A stretch of 64,000 nt of DNA from Floridanema evergladense (GCF_041929205.1 NZ_JBHFNT010000192.1), one strand, 5' to 3'; shown: positions 18,034 to 27,097, counted from the stretch's first letter. Numbers and translations are program-made. Notes: generated from the sequence alone by a model not told the origin.

Positions 18034-18881
18034 CATTAATTAAAATTCGTGGTGTCGAGCATTTTTACGAATGGATTCGCAGCGAAACTGGAAAAACAAA
18101 ACCAGTAATGGTTTTTGTTCACGGTTGGGCGGGTTCTGGTAGATATTGGGAAAGTACGGCTCAAGCTTTAGCAGATGATTTTGATTGTTTACTCTACGAT
18201 TTGCGAGGTTTTGGTCGTTCCCGTTTGCCTTTAATAGAAGCAGAAGATGCAGCTAAAATAACTTATGAATTGGAAGAATATGCTGAAGATTTAGCAGCAT
18301 TATTAGATGCTTTCCAGTTGGAAAAAGTTTATCTTAATGCTCACTCAATGGGTGCTTCGGTAGCGACACTATTTTTAAATTTGTATCCCCAGCGAGTGGA
18401 AAAGGCAATTTTGACTTGTAGCGGCATTTTTGAGTATGACGAAAAAGCTTTTGCTGCTTTTCATAAATTTGGTGGTTATGTGGTAAAAGTTCGTCCCCGC
18501 TGGTTAGGAAAAATTCCCTTTGTGGATAAACTTTTCATGAAACGCTTTTTATATCGTCCCTTACCAAGTGCGATTAGTCGATCGTTTTTAGAAGATTTTC
18601 TCACAGCAGATTATGAAGCAGCTTTAGGAACTATTTTTACTTCTGTGAGTAAGGAAGCATCGGAAGTAATGCCGAAAGAATTTGTTAAATTAACAGTGCC
18701 AACCTTGTTAGTTTCGGGGGAATTTGACCAAATTATTCCCGCAGAAATGGGGCGACAAGCAGCAAATTTAAGTGATAAGGTTGAGTATGTTTTAATTCCG
18801 AAAACTGCTCATTTTCCCATGTTGGAAGATGCAGAAACTTACTTACAAAAGGTGAAAGTATTTTTGGGAGTTAATGATTGA
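18030..18881 (+). CDS. Alpha/beta fold hydrolase
   Basis: A 283-aa cytosolic hydrolase. The oxyanion strand VFVHGWAGSGRYW is at about 28-40, the nucleophile is Ser106 in AHSMG, and Asp233 (GEFDQIIP) and His261 (TAHFPMLE) complete the triad. A cap domain lies between about 135 and 215. The substrate is unknown. The start codon lies in a GACCAATG repeat and lacks a Shine-Dalgarno. The gene converges with the Uma2 gene, with only 6 bp between the stops. Confidence 0.85.
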   Translation: MPLIKIRGVEHFYEWIRSETGKTKPVMVFVHGWAGSGRYWESTAQALADDFDCLLYDLRGFGRSRLPLIEAEDAAKITYELEEYAEDLAALLDAFQLEKVYLNAHSMGASVATLFLNLYPQRVEKAILTCSGIFEYDEKAFAAFHKFGGYVVKVRPRWLGKIPFVDKLFMKRFLYRPLPSAISRSFLEDFLTADYEAALGTIFTSVSKEASEVMPKEFVKLTVPTLLVSGEFDQIIPAEMGRQAANLSDKVEYVLIPKTAHFPMLEDAETYLQKVKVFLGVND

Positions 18882-18887
18882 AATAAG

Positions 18888-19532
18888 CTAATTTTGTTGA
18901 AATTGAGTTAATAACCACCTATAAACTTGTCCTTGATCCATTTGACGAGTGCGCCGAAAAGCTTCGTTTAATAATGAAATTTTTAATCCTGGTAATATGT
19001 GGGATTCAGTAATTCTACGACTGCCATTATTTTCAATCAAAAAAGCTATAACTTGGACGTTTGGTACATCAACAATCCAATATTCCTTTACTTTTAACTC
19101 TTCATATATTAAACGTTTTTCACCTTTATCATCTGCTAATGAAGTGTTAGCTACTTCTATAACTAAGGTTGGTGGAGGATAAGTATCTAAGTCAATAATT
19201 GAAGTTCCATAAGGAATTATGTTAGCATTTTCACCAATGTAATAAGATACGTCAGGTTGCACGTCTTGAACCCCTGTTTTACGGTAAGTGCAGTTATCTT
19301 TACCAGTTAAAGCAATTTGTTTAAGTGCAGCAAATAAGCCGACAGCAACAATAATTACAGTATGATCGCTGGCATGGTCGTTTCCTACTGGTGACATTTC
19401 AATCCTCATTTTTCCATTGTGATAGTAGCATTTTGCTTTTTCATAGTTGGGATTGTCAACTATTTCTATATATTCATTCCAACTAGCTTTTATCCAGGTG
19501 TCAGTTACTATTTCCGTCAAACTTTTGCTCAT
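18888..19532 (-). CDS. Uma2 family (DUF820) PD-(D/E)XK nuclease-like protein
   Basis: A 214-aa member of the Uma2/DUF820 family, much expanded in cyanobacteria. The nuclease-like core is visible: QPDVSYYIGE (Asp94), PTLVIEVANTS (Glu126) and VKEYWIVDV (148-156). Family knowledge gives a PD-(D/E)XK fold; the biological target is unknown. It is the last gene of a minus-strand set GntR-Uma2-Uma2, 65 bp after the second Uma2 gene. The two Uma2 proteins are divergent in sequence from each other, so this is not a recent tandem duplication. Confidence 0.85.
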   Translation of the reverse strand: MSKSLTEIVTDTWIKASWNEYIEIVDNPNYEKAKCYYHNGKMRIEMSPVGNDHASDHTVIIVAVGLFAALKQIALTGKDNCTYRKTGVQDVQPDVSYYIGENANIIPYGTSIIDLDTYPPPTLVIEVANTSLADDKGEKRLIYEELKVKEYWIVDVPNVQVIAFLIENNGSRRITESHILPGLKISLLNEAFRRTRQMDQGQVYRWLLTQFQQN

Positions 19533-19597
19533 AATTCACCTTTATTTAAATCAAGGTAGAAATAACTCAGATTTACCGATCTTCAATTGGATTTAAT

Positions 19598-20158
19598 TTA
19601 ACTAAAACTTAACCAACTAAAAATTTGTTTAGCTGTTAGTTCTAGGGGAATTCCATTAATTACTGGTAACTGATTAGTACCTTGAAAAATTTCGATTTGC
19701 TGACCGGGAAACATGGCGATAATACTTTCGGTGTCTAAGTCGATCAACCAACCTAATTCTGTGCCGTTTTGGGAGCAATGCAACAATTTACTTAGGACTA
19801 ATGTTTGTTTTTGGTCAGGGGAAAGAATTTCGATCGCCCAATCAGGATAAATTTCAAATCGATTAGCAATTCTTCCCGATGATTTAGTGGGAATTCTTTC
19901 CCATCTAAATACTGAAACATCAGGGACGATCGATTCACCACCAAAAGTGCAGCGTAGTTCGGGAAATGCTATAGCAATTTTTGGTTTTTTCGCTACTCGG
20001 TTAATCTCTTCACAAATTTCTAGTTGCAGTAGACTATGTTCGCCTTGTCGAATTGGTTTTTGAATGATTTCTCCCTTAATGAATTCTGATGCTGGATTAG
20101 TTTCGGGAGATTTAAAAAAATCTTCTAGACTGCTCTTAGATTGAATATTTCCGGTCAT
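19598..20158 (-). CDS. Uma2 family (DUF820) PD-(D/E)XK nuclease-like protein
   Basis: A 186-aa Uma2-type protein. Core motifs are IVPDVSVFRW (Asp80), WAIEILSPDQ (Glu110), and ELGWLIDLDTESI (134-146), where the usual Lys of the KEYW segment is replaced (GTELGW). This shorter paralog may therefore be altered at the third catalytic position. It starts 7 bp after the GntR gene stop and is very likely cotranscribed with it. Confidence 0.83.
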   Translation of the reverse strand: MTGNIQSKSSLEDFFKSPETNPASEFIKGEIIQKPIRQGEHSLLQLEICEEINRVAKKPKIAIAFPELRCTFGGESIVPDVSVFRWERIPTKSSGRIANRFEIYPDWAIEILSPDQKQTLVLSKLLHCSQNGTELGWLIDLDTESIIAMFPGQQIEIFQGTNQLPVINGIPLELTAKQIFSWLSFS

Positions 20159-20165
20159 AGTTTCT

Positions 20166-21149
20166 TTATCCTAAACCTAATTCTCGCTTGAGTAAGTTAA
20201 TGGAATTAATCCCAATGTAGTTTTCACAACAGATTAATTGAGGAGGGCGAATTAAATCATCTCTTGCTTCAGCAACCACAGCTTTAACAGTAGCAAAACT
20301 AGCTTGGTCGCTAACAATAACTCTGGCGCTGCGAACTAAAGCATTAAGTTTATAAGTATCGCCTTTTTGGGCTGTCATTACTAGTAAATCTTCTCCGCGT
20401 AAACTGTGAACGATCACTTCGGCGGCGCGAAGAATACCAGAACTGAGACTAACTAAACCTAAACAACTATCTTTTGGTAAAGTGCTGACAATTTGAATTT
20501 CTTTACTGTAGTCGTAGATGTCGATCGGAATTACTCGCACAGATTTGGGAGCAACGATCGCTTCTGCTTCACCAATAAAATAGCGACTAGTAACCACTGT
20601 ACCAGAATGAGTTTGTTCTAAAGATTTTGCTAGTTGTTCTAATGGAACTAATTGTACGGGAATTCCCAATGCTTGTTCTAATTCCTGTACCATTAATTCA
20701 CCAACTCCAATATCATAAATTGGGGCAGTGACAAGAACGCGAGCGCTACAACGTAAACGCCAATCAATTTCTCCTAAAAACAACTCTCTGGCTTGGCTGA
20801 GATTACAACCTTGTGCTAAAAGTTTATCTAAACTTTCTTGGACAATTTTACTAGCATCGGGGTATTGTTCTAAAATGGGCGACTTAATTTTAGTTCCGCC
20901 TTCGTGACCTTGAGCGCGAACGTAAATTCCCGACCCAGCTTGAGAGTCTACTAATCCTATCTCTTCTAAATGACGATAGACTTTGCTAATAGTGTTGCGG
21001 TGTAAACCCGTTTGCATGGCTAATGCTCTGGTGCTAGGAAGGCGATGTCCAGGGGGAAATTGACGGGATGCGATCGCGAACCTAATCTGATTAAATAGTT
21101 GGGTAGAAGCCGGAATTTCACTATCAGGCTGAATATGAAATTGAACCAT
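20166..21149 (-). CDS. GntR-family transcriptional regulator
   Basis: A 327-aa regulator. Residues about 12-80 form a GntR winged helix-turn-helix (LPSTRALAMQTGLHRNTISK, VYRHLEEIGLV, GSGIYV). The C-terminal 230 residues form a separate alpha/beta effector domain (ARVLVTAPIYDIG, LVSLSSGILRAAEVIVHSLR) unlike the usual FadR or UTRA domains; I know this arrangement only as a cyanobacterial type without an assigned ligand. It heads an operon with two Uma2 genes and is divergent from the HtrA-family gene across 322 bp. Confidence 0.87.
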   Translation of the reverse strand: MVQFHIQPDSEIPASTQLFNQIRFAIASRQFPPGHRLPSTRALAMQTGLHRNTISKVYRHLEEIGLVDSQAGSGIYVRAQGHEGGTKIKSPILEQYPDASKIVQESLDKLLAQGCNLSQARELFLGEIDWRLRCSARVLVTAPIYDIGVGELMVQELEQALGIPVQLVPLEQLAKSLEQTHSGTVVTSRYFIGEAEAIVAPKSVRVIPIDIYDYSKEIQIVSTLPKDSCLGLVSLSSGILRAAEVIVHSLRGEDLLVMTAQKGDTYKLNALVRSARVIVSDQASFATVKAVVAEARDDLIRPPQLICCENYIGINSINLLKRELGLG

Positions 21150-21471
21150 ACCAGAGCCTCCAAGGACTCCAAATAATTAATTAACTGAGTTGACGTACAC
21201 ACCAAGACACCAAAAATCCTTATTTTTGTCTGTATCTCCAGTTTATGGTCATCCTACCCAAAAATGTCTATCCAAAAATTGCCATAACTGCATCGTATCC
21301 TTTCCCAAGCTAATTCCCTGGTAAACTCCAAAACAGCTAGTAAATCGCCATCTAGGTTTTCCTGTGCTTAGAGTAGCAAAAAATGGATAAGTTCTAAAAT
21401 AGTTATGGAAAACTCGGCGCTGCAAATACTGAAGCTTTTTGATAGCACAGTGGAGTTAAAAAATCAACATT
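21150..21471. other. Divergent promoter region, 322 bp
   Basis: Space between the GntR operon and the HtrA-family gene. A TTGACG hexamer occurs at about 21192, but no convincing -10 at standard spacing is seen. No ORF or RNA is supported. Confidence 0.4.
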
Positions 21472-22707
21472 ATGCAAATGACGAAGATTGTTTCTTGGTT
21501 CAGTCGATCGATCGAATATAGCCTTATCCTTCTCTTGGCAGTAGCCATTTTTTGGAGTGCAATGGCAGTATTACCTTCCGCAGCAATGGCACAAAATCAA
21601 GTAGAGATTTTGGATACAACATCTCTACCGAAGAATTTATCGACAGCGGAACCCCAAAAGGCAAGCATCGATTCCTTACAAAGGAACAGTAGTTTTGTCA
21701 CCGCAGCAGTTAATCGCGTTGGTTCAGCAGTAGTAAGAATTGATACCGAACGTACTATTAACCGTACTGTCGATCCATTTTTTGACGATCCATTTTTCCG
21801 GCGTTTTTTTGGTGAAGACTTTGCCACACCAAGAGGTCCCCAACAAGGATTAATGAGGGGTCAAGGTAGTGGTTTTATTATCGATAAAAATGGTGTAATT
21901 CTGACTAATGCTCATGTAGTTGACCAAGCAGATAAAGTTACTGTGACGTTGAAAGATGGGCGAACTTTTGCGGGTAAAGTGCAGGGAGTTGATGAAGTAA
22001 CTGATTTAGCAGTGGTGAAAATTGACCCTAAAGGCAAATTTTTACCTGTAGCACCTTTAGGAAATTCTTCTGCCGTACAAGTGGGAGATTGGGCGATCGC
22101 AGTTGGTAATCCATTAGGATTAGATAACACCGTTACCCTTGGCATTGTCAGTACCTTAAAACGACCCTCCGTAGAAGTGGGAGTTCCCGATAAACGACTT
22201 GATTTTATTCAAACTGATGCCGCAATTAATCCAGGTAATTCTGGCGGTCCCTTATTAAATAGTTCGGGAGAAGTAATCGGAATTAATACTGCCATTCGTG
22301 CCGGAGCAACGGGAATTGGTTTTGCAATTCCGATCGATAAAGCCAAACAAATAACTGCTCAATTAATCAGAGGCGAAACAGTCGCTCATCCCTACATTGG
22401 CATTCAAATGGTGACATTAACGCCTGAATTGGCAAAAGAAAACAACAACGACCCCAATTCTCCCCTTACAGTACCAGAGATTTCTGGTGTATTAGTTATG
22501 GGAATTTTGCCTAATACTCCGGCGGCTCAAAGTGGTTTACGTCGCGGAGATGTGATTGTAGAAGTTGACGGTCAACCCGTGAATAATGCCACAGTTTTGC
22601 AAAATATTGTGGAAAACTCTTCTCTGGGTCAAAACCTAAAATTAACCGTACAGCGTGGTAATCAAACCCAACAAATAGCAGTACGCACAGGACAATTACA
22701 GTCTTAA
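21472..22707 (+). CDS. HtrA/Deg-family serine protease with C-terminal PDZ domain
   Basis: A 411-aa envelope protease for misfolded proteins, of the HhoA/HhoB/HtrA group in cyanobacteria. The N-terminal hydrophobic segment at 17-38 ends in SAAMA-QN, a likely signal peptidase site after residue 40. The trypsin-like triad is His148 (LTNAHVVD), Asp178 (TDLAVVKI) and Ser257 (NPGNSGGPL). One PDZ domain covers about 300-405 (GVLVMGILPNTPAAQ, GLRRGDVIVEVDGQPV). Which of the three cyanobacterial Deg paralogs it represents cannot be decided without alignment. It converges on rpoC2; a 52-bp perfect palindrome separates them. Confidence 0.95.
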   Translation: MQMTKIVSWFSRSIEYSLILLLAVAIFWSAMAVLPSAAMAQNQVEILDTTSLPKNLSTAEPQKASIDSLQRNSSFVTAAVNRVGSAVVRIDTERTINRTVDPFFDDPFFRRFFGEDFATPRGPQQGLMRGQGSGFIIDKNGVILTNAHVVDQADKVTVTLKDGRTFAGKVQGVDEVTDLAVVKIDPKGKFLPVAPLGNSSAVQVGDWAIAVGNPLGLDNTVTLGIVSTLKRPSVEVGVPDKRLDFIQTDAAINPGNSGGPLLNSSGEVIGINTAIRAGATGIGFAIPIDKAKQITAQLIRGETVAHPYIGIQMVTLTPELAKENNNDPNSPLTVPEISGVLVMGILPNTPAAQSGLRRGDVIVEVDGQPVNNATVLQNIVENSSLGQNLKLTVQRGNQTQQIAVRTGQLQS

Positions 22708-22711
22708 TATC

Positions 22712-22763
22712 AAAAATTCCTGAGTAGGGATAATTCATGAATTATCCCTACTCAGGAATTTTT
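22712..22763. terminator. Perfect 52-bp palindrome, probable bidirectional terminator
   Basis: Two 26-bp arms are exact reverse complements with the axis at 22737/22738. The outer ends are AAAAATT/AATTTTT, so both strands have a short T-run after the stem. It lies between the convergent HtrA-family gene and rpoC2. The core (GTAGGGATAATTC/GAATTATCCCTAC) resembles the palindrome at 27068-27097, so it may also be a dispersed repeat doing a terminator's job. Confidence 0.75.
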
Positions 22764-22770
22764 ATTAAAT

Positions 22771-22825
22771 GAGTTTTGAATTGAATTAATAATAACTCAA
22801 AACTCAAAACTCATAACTTAAAACT
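22771..22825. repeat. TTTTGAG heptamer block at the rpoC2 3' end
   Basis: GAGTTTTGAATTGAATTA on the left faces AACTCAAAACTCAAAACTC-type units on the right. The block abuts the rpoC2 stop codon (22824-22826), which falls at its edge. Confidence 0.8.
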
Positions 22826-25800
22826 ATTCAAAATCGTCATCTTCATCGTCTTCCATTTCATCATCCCCATACATTTCATCATCAATTAATTCATCAGCAT
22901 CAGCTAGGAAAGAGTAATTGTTACGACCTTTAGTAGTAGTGGGTTCGACATCGCGATCGTCCTTAGTGATGTTGTCCATGCGATAATTGCGGGCAGTTCG
23001 ATCGTCCAACACCACCTCAGACAAATTCACCTCATCATCAAGCACACCACTACCGTCATAACCTAGATCGATATCTGGAATAGACATCGCCTCTTCATAA
23101 GCATTGAATCCAGTACCAGCAGGAATCAACCGTCCAATAATCACATTTTCTTTCAGTCCCCGCAACCAATCAGACTTGCCTTCAATAGCCGCTTCCGTCA
23201 ATACTCTAGTCGTTTCTTGGAACGAAGCAGCTGAAATGAAGCTATCAGTATTCAAGCTGGCTTTTGTAATCCCTAACAGCACCGGAGTATACTGAGCCGT
23301 AGCTGCACCAGTAATAGACATCGCCTCATTGACTTGCTCAACTTGCCGCAGTTCTACCAATTCCCCAGGCAACATTACGGTATCACCTCCGTCATCAATC
23401 CTGACTTTAGAGGTCATTTGGCGGACAATTACTTCAATGTGTTTATCAGAAATTTCAATCCCTTGAGATTGATAAACGGATTGCACCTCGTTGACTAAGA
23501 AAGTTTGACAAGCTCTTAAAGCAGCTAGTGAAGCTTCGTAAGTGCCGCGACTTTCCCGATTCAGTTCAAAGAAGATTTCCAGAATTTCATGGGGATTTGA
23601 TGGACCATCAGTTAAAGGTTCCCCAGCATCTACTTCTTGTCCATCGCCAACGATAACGTTTTGTCCCAGCCCAATAGGATATTCAGCTATTACGCCATCA
23701 GATTCAATGACTTTGATTTCGTGAGGTTCGTCATCACCATAGACAATTTGTACGGTTCCAGGGCGACGGGCGAGAATACAAGCTTCTTTTGGTTTTCTGG
23801 CTTCTAGGAGTTCTTCAATTCTAGGTAAACCTTGAATGATATCTCCGGTTTTGGTTCTTTCAAACACCAGTAAAACTAAATTGTCTCCCCGTTGTACCAA
23901 ATCCCCGTCATCAATATGCAAAATCGCTCCACTAGATACCCGATAAGGACGAGCAATTCGCATTACGACTTGTATACCATTCTCACCTCCTTTAATATCA
24001 ACTACCATGCCAGAGGAAGGTGCTTCTATACCTGGAGCTACTGGTGTGCCATCGGTAATTAAATCGTTGACTTTAACAAAAAGCTCTGATTTATTGGTGA
24101 GGGTGGTTTCTATGGTAATTAAATCGGTATCTCTAACTACTAAGACCCGACGAATAGCTTCTGCCCCTTCCCGAATCCCGCGAATTTCTCCAGCTTCTTT
24201 ACACTGAATTTCGGTGCGGGCGACTACTGCTCCAGGGGGGATTTGTTGCCCGTTCTGTACTAGTAAGCGAGTGTGCGTGCTGCCTTGGGTGGCATCTGCG
24301 GCTACATCTCGACGAATGACTAATGATTCTAGAATCACCAGTTGCAGACGCATTACTTCTGAGTCATCTTCGTCTGGAATTAGCTCAATATCTGCTGCCA
24401 GCTGGGGCGCATCTCTGCCAATCTCTAAAACTAGTTGAGTCCGCAGTAAGTCTAAACCTTCTACAGATTTGACTCGCTCTCCATCTTTGTAAGGTAGTCT
24501 TTGGACAGCCCGCAGTTCTAAGGATTGGGCTGCGTCTACCCCCCCTGTTTCTCCCCCGTTGCCGGAGGGGACTAAAGGGGGGGTAAGGGCAAGGGTAGTA
24601 TTTTCTGTTTCGGAGTCTGAGTCTCCTGCTGCTTTTGATGATGCTTTTTGGGTGGGAACGTTTGGATGATTGGGGATATGAAACTCCTGAACTGGGCGCA
24701 GTAAGAGGGCTGGGCCTTCGGGGGTTTCGATGTATTCTACGTAGCGCAACTCTTGGGGGTTGATGTCGGGATAGATTTCTTGTCCTGGGTGGACGAGACT
24801 GCCCACGCCTTCGGTCATGATGGAACGGAAGTCAGGTGCGATCGCTTCCAGGTCATCAATTAAGTGTAAGTCTCCCGGTTTAATCACGATTTCCCGGAGA
24901 ATATCGTTCTTCTGAACGACTTCAATTACCCCAGAACTGGCACAGAAGATGTCTTTGACTACTTCTGTTCCGGCTTCGATAAATTGTCCATCTTCAACTA
25001 AAAGTAGTGAGATGTCTTTGTTAACTTCGTGAGCTTCTTCGGGTATCCAAAGCAGTGTGCCGCCTTGAACTACTTCATAACCTTGTTTGGCTTTGCCGCG
25101 TTTGGCTACTTCGACTCCGGCATATTTGATGATACCGCCTGTGTTGGTGCGGTAGCGATCGTCTATCAATTCCGCTACTACTTGGTTATTTTGTACTTTT
25201 GTCCCGGGTGCAGCTTTTAAGGAGAAGAGTTGTCCGCCTTGGGTTTCAATCAGGTAATGATCGACTCCTTGGTATTTTTCCGCACGCACTCTGGCTGTAT
25301 CTAAAAGTACAGAAGCGGTGATAATTTCTATTTCCCGCGCTAATCCAGTATTGTTATTTTCTTGCGGTAAACGAACTACGCCACCATGTTCGCTGACCAG
25401 TTTGGTTTCGGCGAGGACGCTGTTAGCTGCGATTTTGTTGTTGTTTTTAACTACTGGTTCGGCTCCAGGTGGTAAGTTGTATACTTCTCCTGAGAGTACC
25501 CAGACTAGTCCCCCACGTTGGGCGATTCTGGTAGTGTTGCCTTGGCGATCGGTTTTTTCTTCCGGGATCAGATCGGCAAATTTGATTTCTCCGGCTAAGT
25601 CAGAAGCCACATCTTTTACTGCTTTTTCGGTACTCCGACGGACGTTGCGCCCAGTAATCGGTACTTCTGCAAGCGTTCTCCCTGGTTTAACTTTGCTGTT
25701 GTCTGCGGCTAGGAGAGTTGAACCTTGGACGATCGAGAAGGTTTCGCTATTCGGGGTTGGGGGTTGGGGGTTGGGGGTTGGGGAAGAGTCTTTTTCCCTA

Positions 25801-27029
25801 ACCCCTACACCCTGACCGTTCGGCTGACGCTCACGGAAGCCCCTATCCCCTCCTGTAACAGTGATTTCGCCGTTAGTTTCGGCTATGAAGGCTTCTTCAC
25901 CATGACGGGTACGGTGGGGACGAACTCGGAGGCTGCGACTATATTTAACTGTGCCTTCGATGCTGGATTTGATGACTTTGGCTACTTCCCCAGTAAATAC
26001 CCCCCCTGTGTGGAAGGTTCTCATGGTTAGCTGAGTTCCGGGTTCCCCGATCGACTGCGCTGCAATAATCCCCACAGCTTCGCCCAAGTCTACCATTTTG
26101 GCGTGAGCCAGACTCCAGCCGTAACAAGCTTGACAGACAGAACGGGCGGCTTCACAGGTGAGAGGACTGCGAAGCATCACTTCCTCTACTTTAGCTTTGC
26201 CGAATTCGGCAGCTAAGTCATCGTCGATCGCTTGGTTACGTTTGGCAATGATTTCTCCGGTGCTAGGGTGGATGACATCAAGGGCTAACATCCGTCCTAA
26301 TAGGCGGTCTTTTAGGGGGATGAGAACGCGATCGCCATCAGTCATCGGCTTCATCGAAATGCCCCGATTCGTACCGCAGTCTAATTCCCGAATAATCACA
26401 TCTTGGGAAACGTCTACCAAGCGACGAGTCAAGTAACCAGAATCCGCCGTTCTTAACGCCGTATCTACCAACCCCTTACGAGCACCGTAAGAAGAAATAA
26501 TGTATTCAGTAACCGTTAATCCTTCCCGGAAATTAGTTTTAATTGGTAAGTCAATGATTCGTCCTTGAGGATCTGCCATCAATCCCCGCATTCCTACCAG
26601 CTGGCGCACCTGAGAAATGTTACCTCTAGCACCGGAAAACGCCATCATATAAACAGAGTTCAGCGGGTCTTTTTTGCGGAAGTTAGTAACAACTTCATCT
26701 TTAAGAGTTTCTGAAGTACTGTTCCAAGTATCAATTACTTTTTGAAAGCGTTCTACTTCGGTAATTTCCCCTCTAGAATAACGCTGTTCGGTGTTCCGAA
26801 TTTCTTCTTCTGCTGCTTCTAAAAGTTGGCGTTTGCTTTCCGGTACTTTTAAATCATCTACAGATATAGATACTCCAGCTTTAGTAGCATAGCGGAAACC
26901 TAAATCTTTCAGTTTGTCTGCAATTTGGGCAGTTCTGGCAGTTCCATAATTGATAAATGCCCAGGTAATTAATTTTTTTAATTGACCTTTGTCTACAACG
27001 TGATTACGAAATACTTGTTCTTCTGTCAT
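22824..27029 (-). CDS. rpoC2: DNA-directed RNA polymerase subunit beta' (RpoC2)
   Basis: The C-terminal half of beta' (1401 aa), split from RpoC1 as in cyanobacteria and plastids. Visible parts are the zinc-site cysteines (CGTNRGIS, CEAARSVCQACYGW), the trigger-loop region with GTQLTMRTFHTGG, the long SI3 insertion, and an acidic tail (DDEMYGDDEMEDDEDDDFE). It is longer than the roughly 1320-1350 aa usual for the family. Two segments look like translated repeats: around residues 392-428 (25745-25857, with SPTPNPQPPTPN from GGGGTTG heptamers) and around 809-833 (about 24533-24605, LTPPLVPSGNGGETGG). It is the last gene of rpoB-rpoC1-rpoC2. Confidence 0.98.
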   Translation of the reverse strand: MTEEQVFRNHVVDKGQLKKLITWAFINYGTARTAQIADKLKDLGFRYATKAGVSISVDDLKVPESKRQLLEAAEEEIRNTEQRYSRGEITEVERFQKVIDTWNSTSETLKDEVVTNFRKKDPLNSVYMMAFSGARGNISQVRQLVGMRGLMADPQGRIIDLPIKTNFREGLTVTEYIISSYGARKGLVDTALRTADSGYLTRRLVDVSQDVIIRELDCGTNRGISMKPMTDGDRVLIPLKDRLLGRMLALDVIHPSTGEIIAKRNQAIDDDLAAEFGKAKVEEVMLRSPLTCEAARSVCQACYGWSLAHAKMVDLGEAVGIIAAQSIGEPGTQLTMRTFHTGGVFTGEVAKVIKSSIEGTVKYSRSLRVRPHRTRHGEEAFIAETNGEITVTGGDRGFRERQPNGQGVGVREKDSSPTPNPQPPTPNSETFSIVQGSTLLAADNSKVKPGRTLAEVPITGRNVRRSTEKAVKDVASDLAGEIKFADLIPEEKTDRQGNTTRIAQRGGLVWVLSGEVYNLPPGAEPVVKNNNKIAANSVLAETKLVSEHGGVVRLPQENNNTGLAREIEIITASVLLDTARVRAEKYQGVDHYLIETQGGQLFSLKAAPGTKVQNNQVVAELIDDRYRTNTGGIIKYAGVEVAKRGKAKQGYEVVQGGTLLWIPEEAHEVNKDISLLLVEDGQFIEAGTEVVKDIFCASSGVIEVVQKNDILREIVIKPGDLHLIDDLEAIAPDFRSIMTEGVGSLVHPGQEIYPDINPQELRYVEYIETPEGPALLLRPVQEFHIPNHPNVPTQKASSKAAGDSDSETENTTLALTPPLVPSGNGGETGGVDAAQSLELRAVQRLPYKDGERVKSVEGLDLLRTQLVLEIGRDAPQLAADIELIPDEDDSEVMRLQLVILESLVIRRDVAADATQGSTHTRLLVQNGQQIPPGAVVARTEIQCKEAGEIRGIREGAEAIRRVLVVRDTDLITIETTLTNKSELFVKVNDLITDGTPVAPGIEAPSSGMVVDIKGGENGIQVVMRIARPYRVSSGAILHIDDGDLVQRGDNLVLLVFERTKTGDIIQGLPRIEELLEARKPKEACILARRPGTVQIVYGDDEPHEIKVIESDGVIAEYPIGLGQNVIVGDGQEVDAGEPLTDGPSNPHEILEIFFELNRESRGTYEASLAALRACQTFLVNEVQSVYQSQGIEISDKHIEVIVRQMTSKVRIDDGGDTVMLPGELVELRQVEQVNEAMSITGAATAQYTPVLLGITKASLNTDSFISAASFQETTRVLTEAAIEGKSDWLRGLKENVIIGRLIPAGTGFNAYEEAMSIPDIDLGYDGSGVLDDEVNLSEVVLDDRTARNYRMDNITKDDRDVEPTTTKGRNNYSFLADADELIDDEMYGDDEMEDDEDDDFE
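25753..25784. repeat. GGGGTTG heptamer array inside rpoC2
   Basis: Four perfect GGGGTTG units (25753-25780) followed by GGGG, in frame within rpoC2. Read on the minus strand they encode the alternating Pro/Asn/Thr stretch PTPNPQPPTPN. The array is of the same G-rich class as the intergenic STRRs, though the unit differs by sequence from ACTGGGG. Confidence 0.9.
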
Positions 27030-27036
27030 GACACTT

Positions 27037-27097
27037 TTTAGTTTTGAGTTTTAAGTTTTGAGTTTTGAGTAGGGGCAATTCATAAATTGCCTCTACT
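27037..27097. repeat. rpoC1-rpoC2 spacer repeats: TTTTGAG heptamers plus 30-bp palindrome
   Basis: TTTTGAG/TTTTAAG units at 27037-27070 are followed by a 30-bp inverted repeat (27068-27097; AGTAGGGGCAATTCA facing TAAATTGCCTCTACT, with two imperfections). Its core is close to that of the 52-bp palindrome at 22712-22763, which suggests one dispersed palindromic repeat family around the rpo genes. Confidence 0.85.

Noticed and set aside
25318..25815. 165-codon plus-strand frame opposite rpoC2 (and others opposite rpoB and rpoC1)
   Set aside because: Antisense shadows of essential, well-conserved polymerase genes; no independent motifs.
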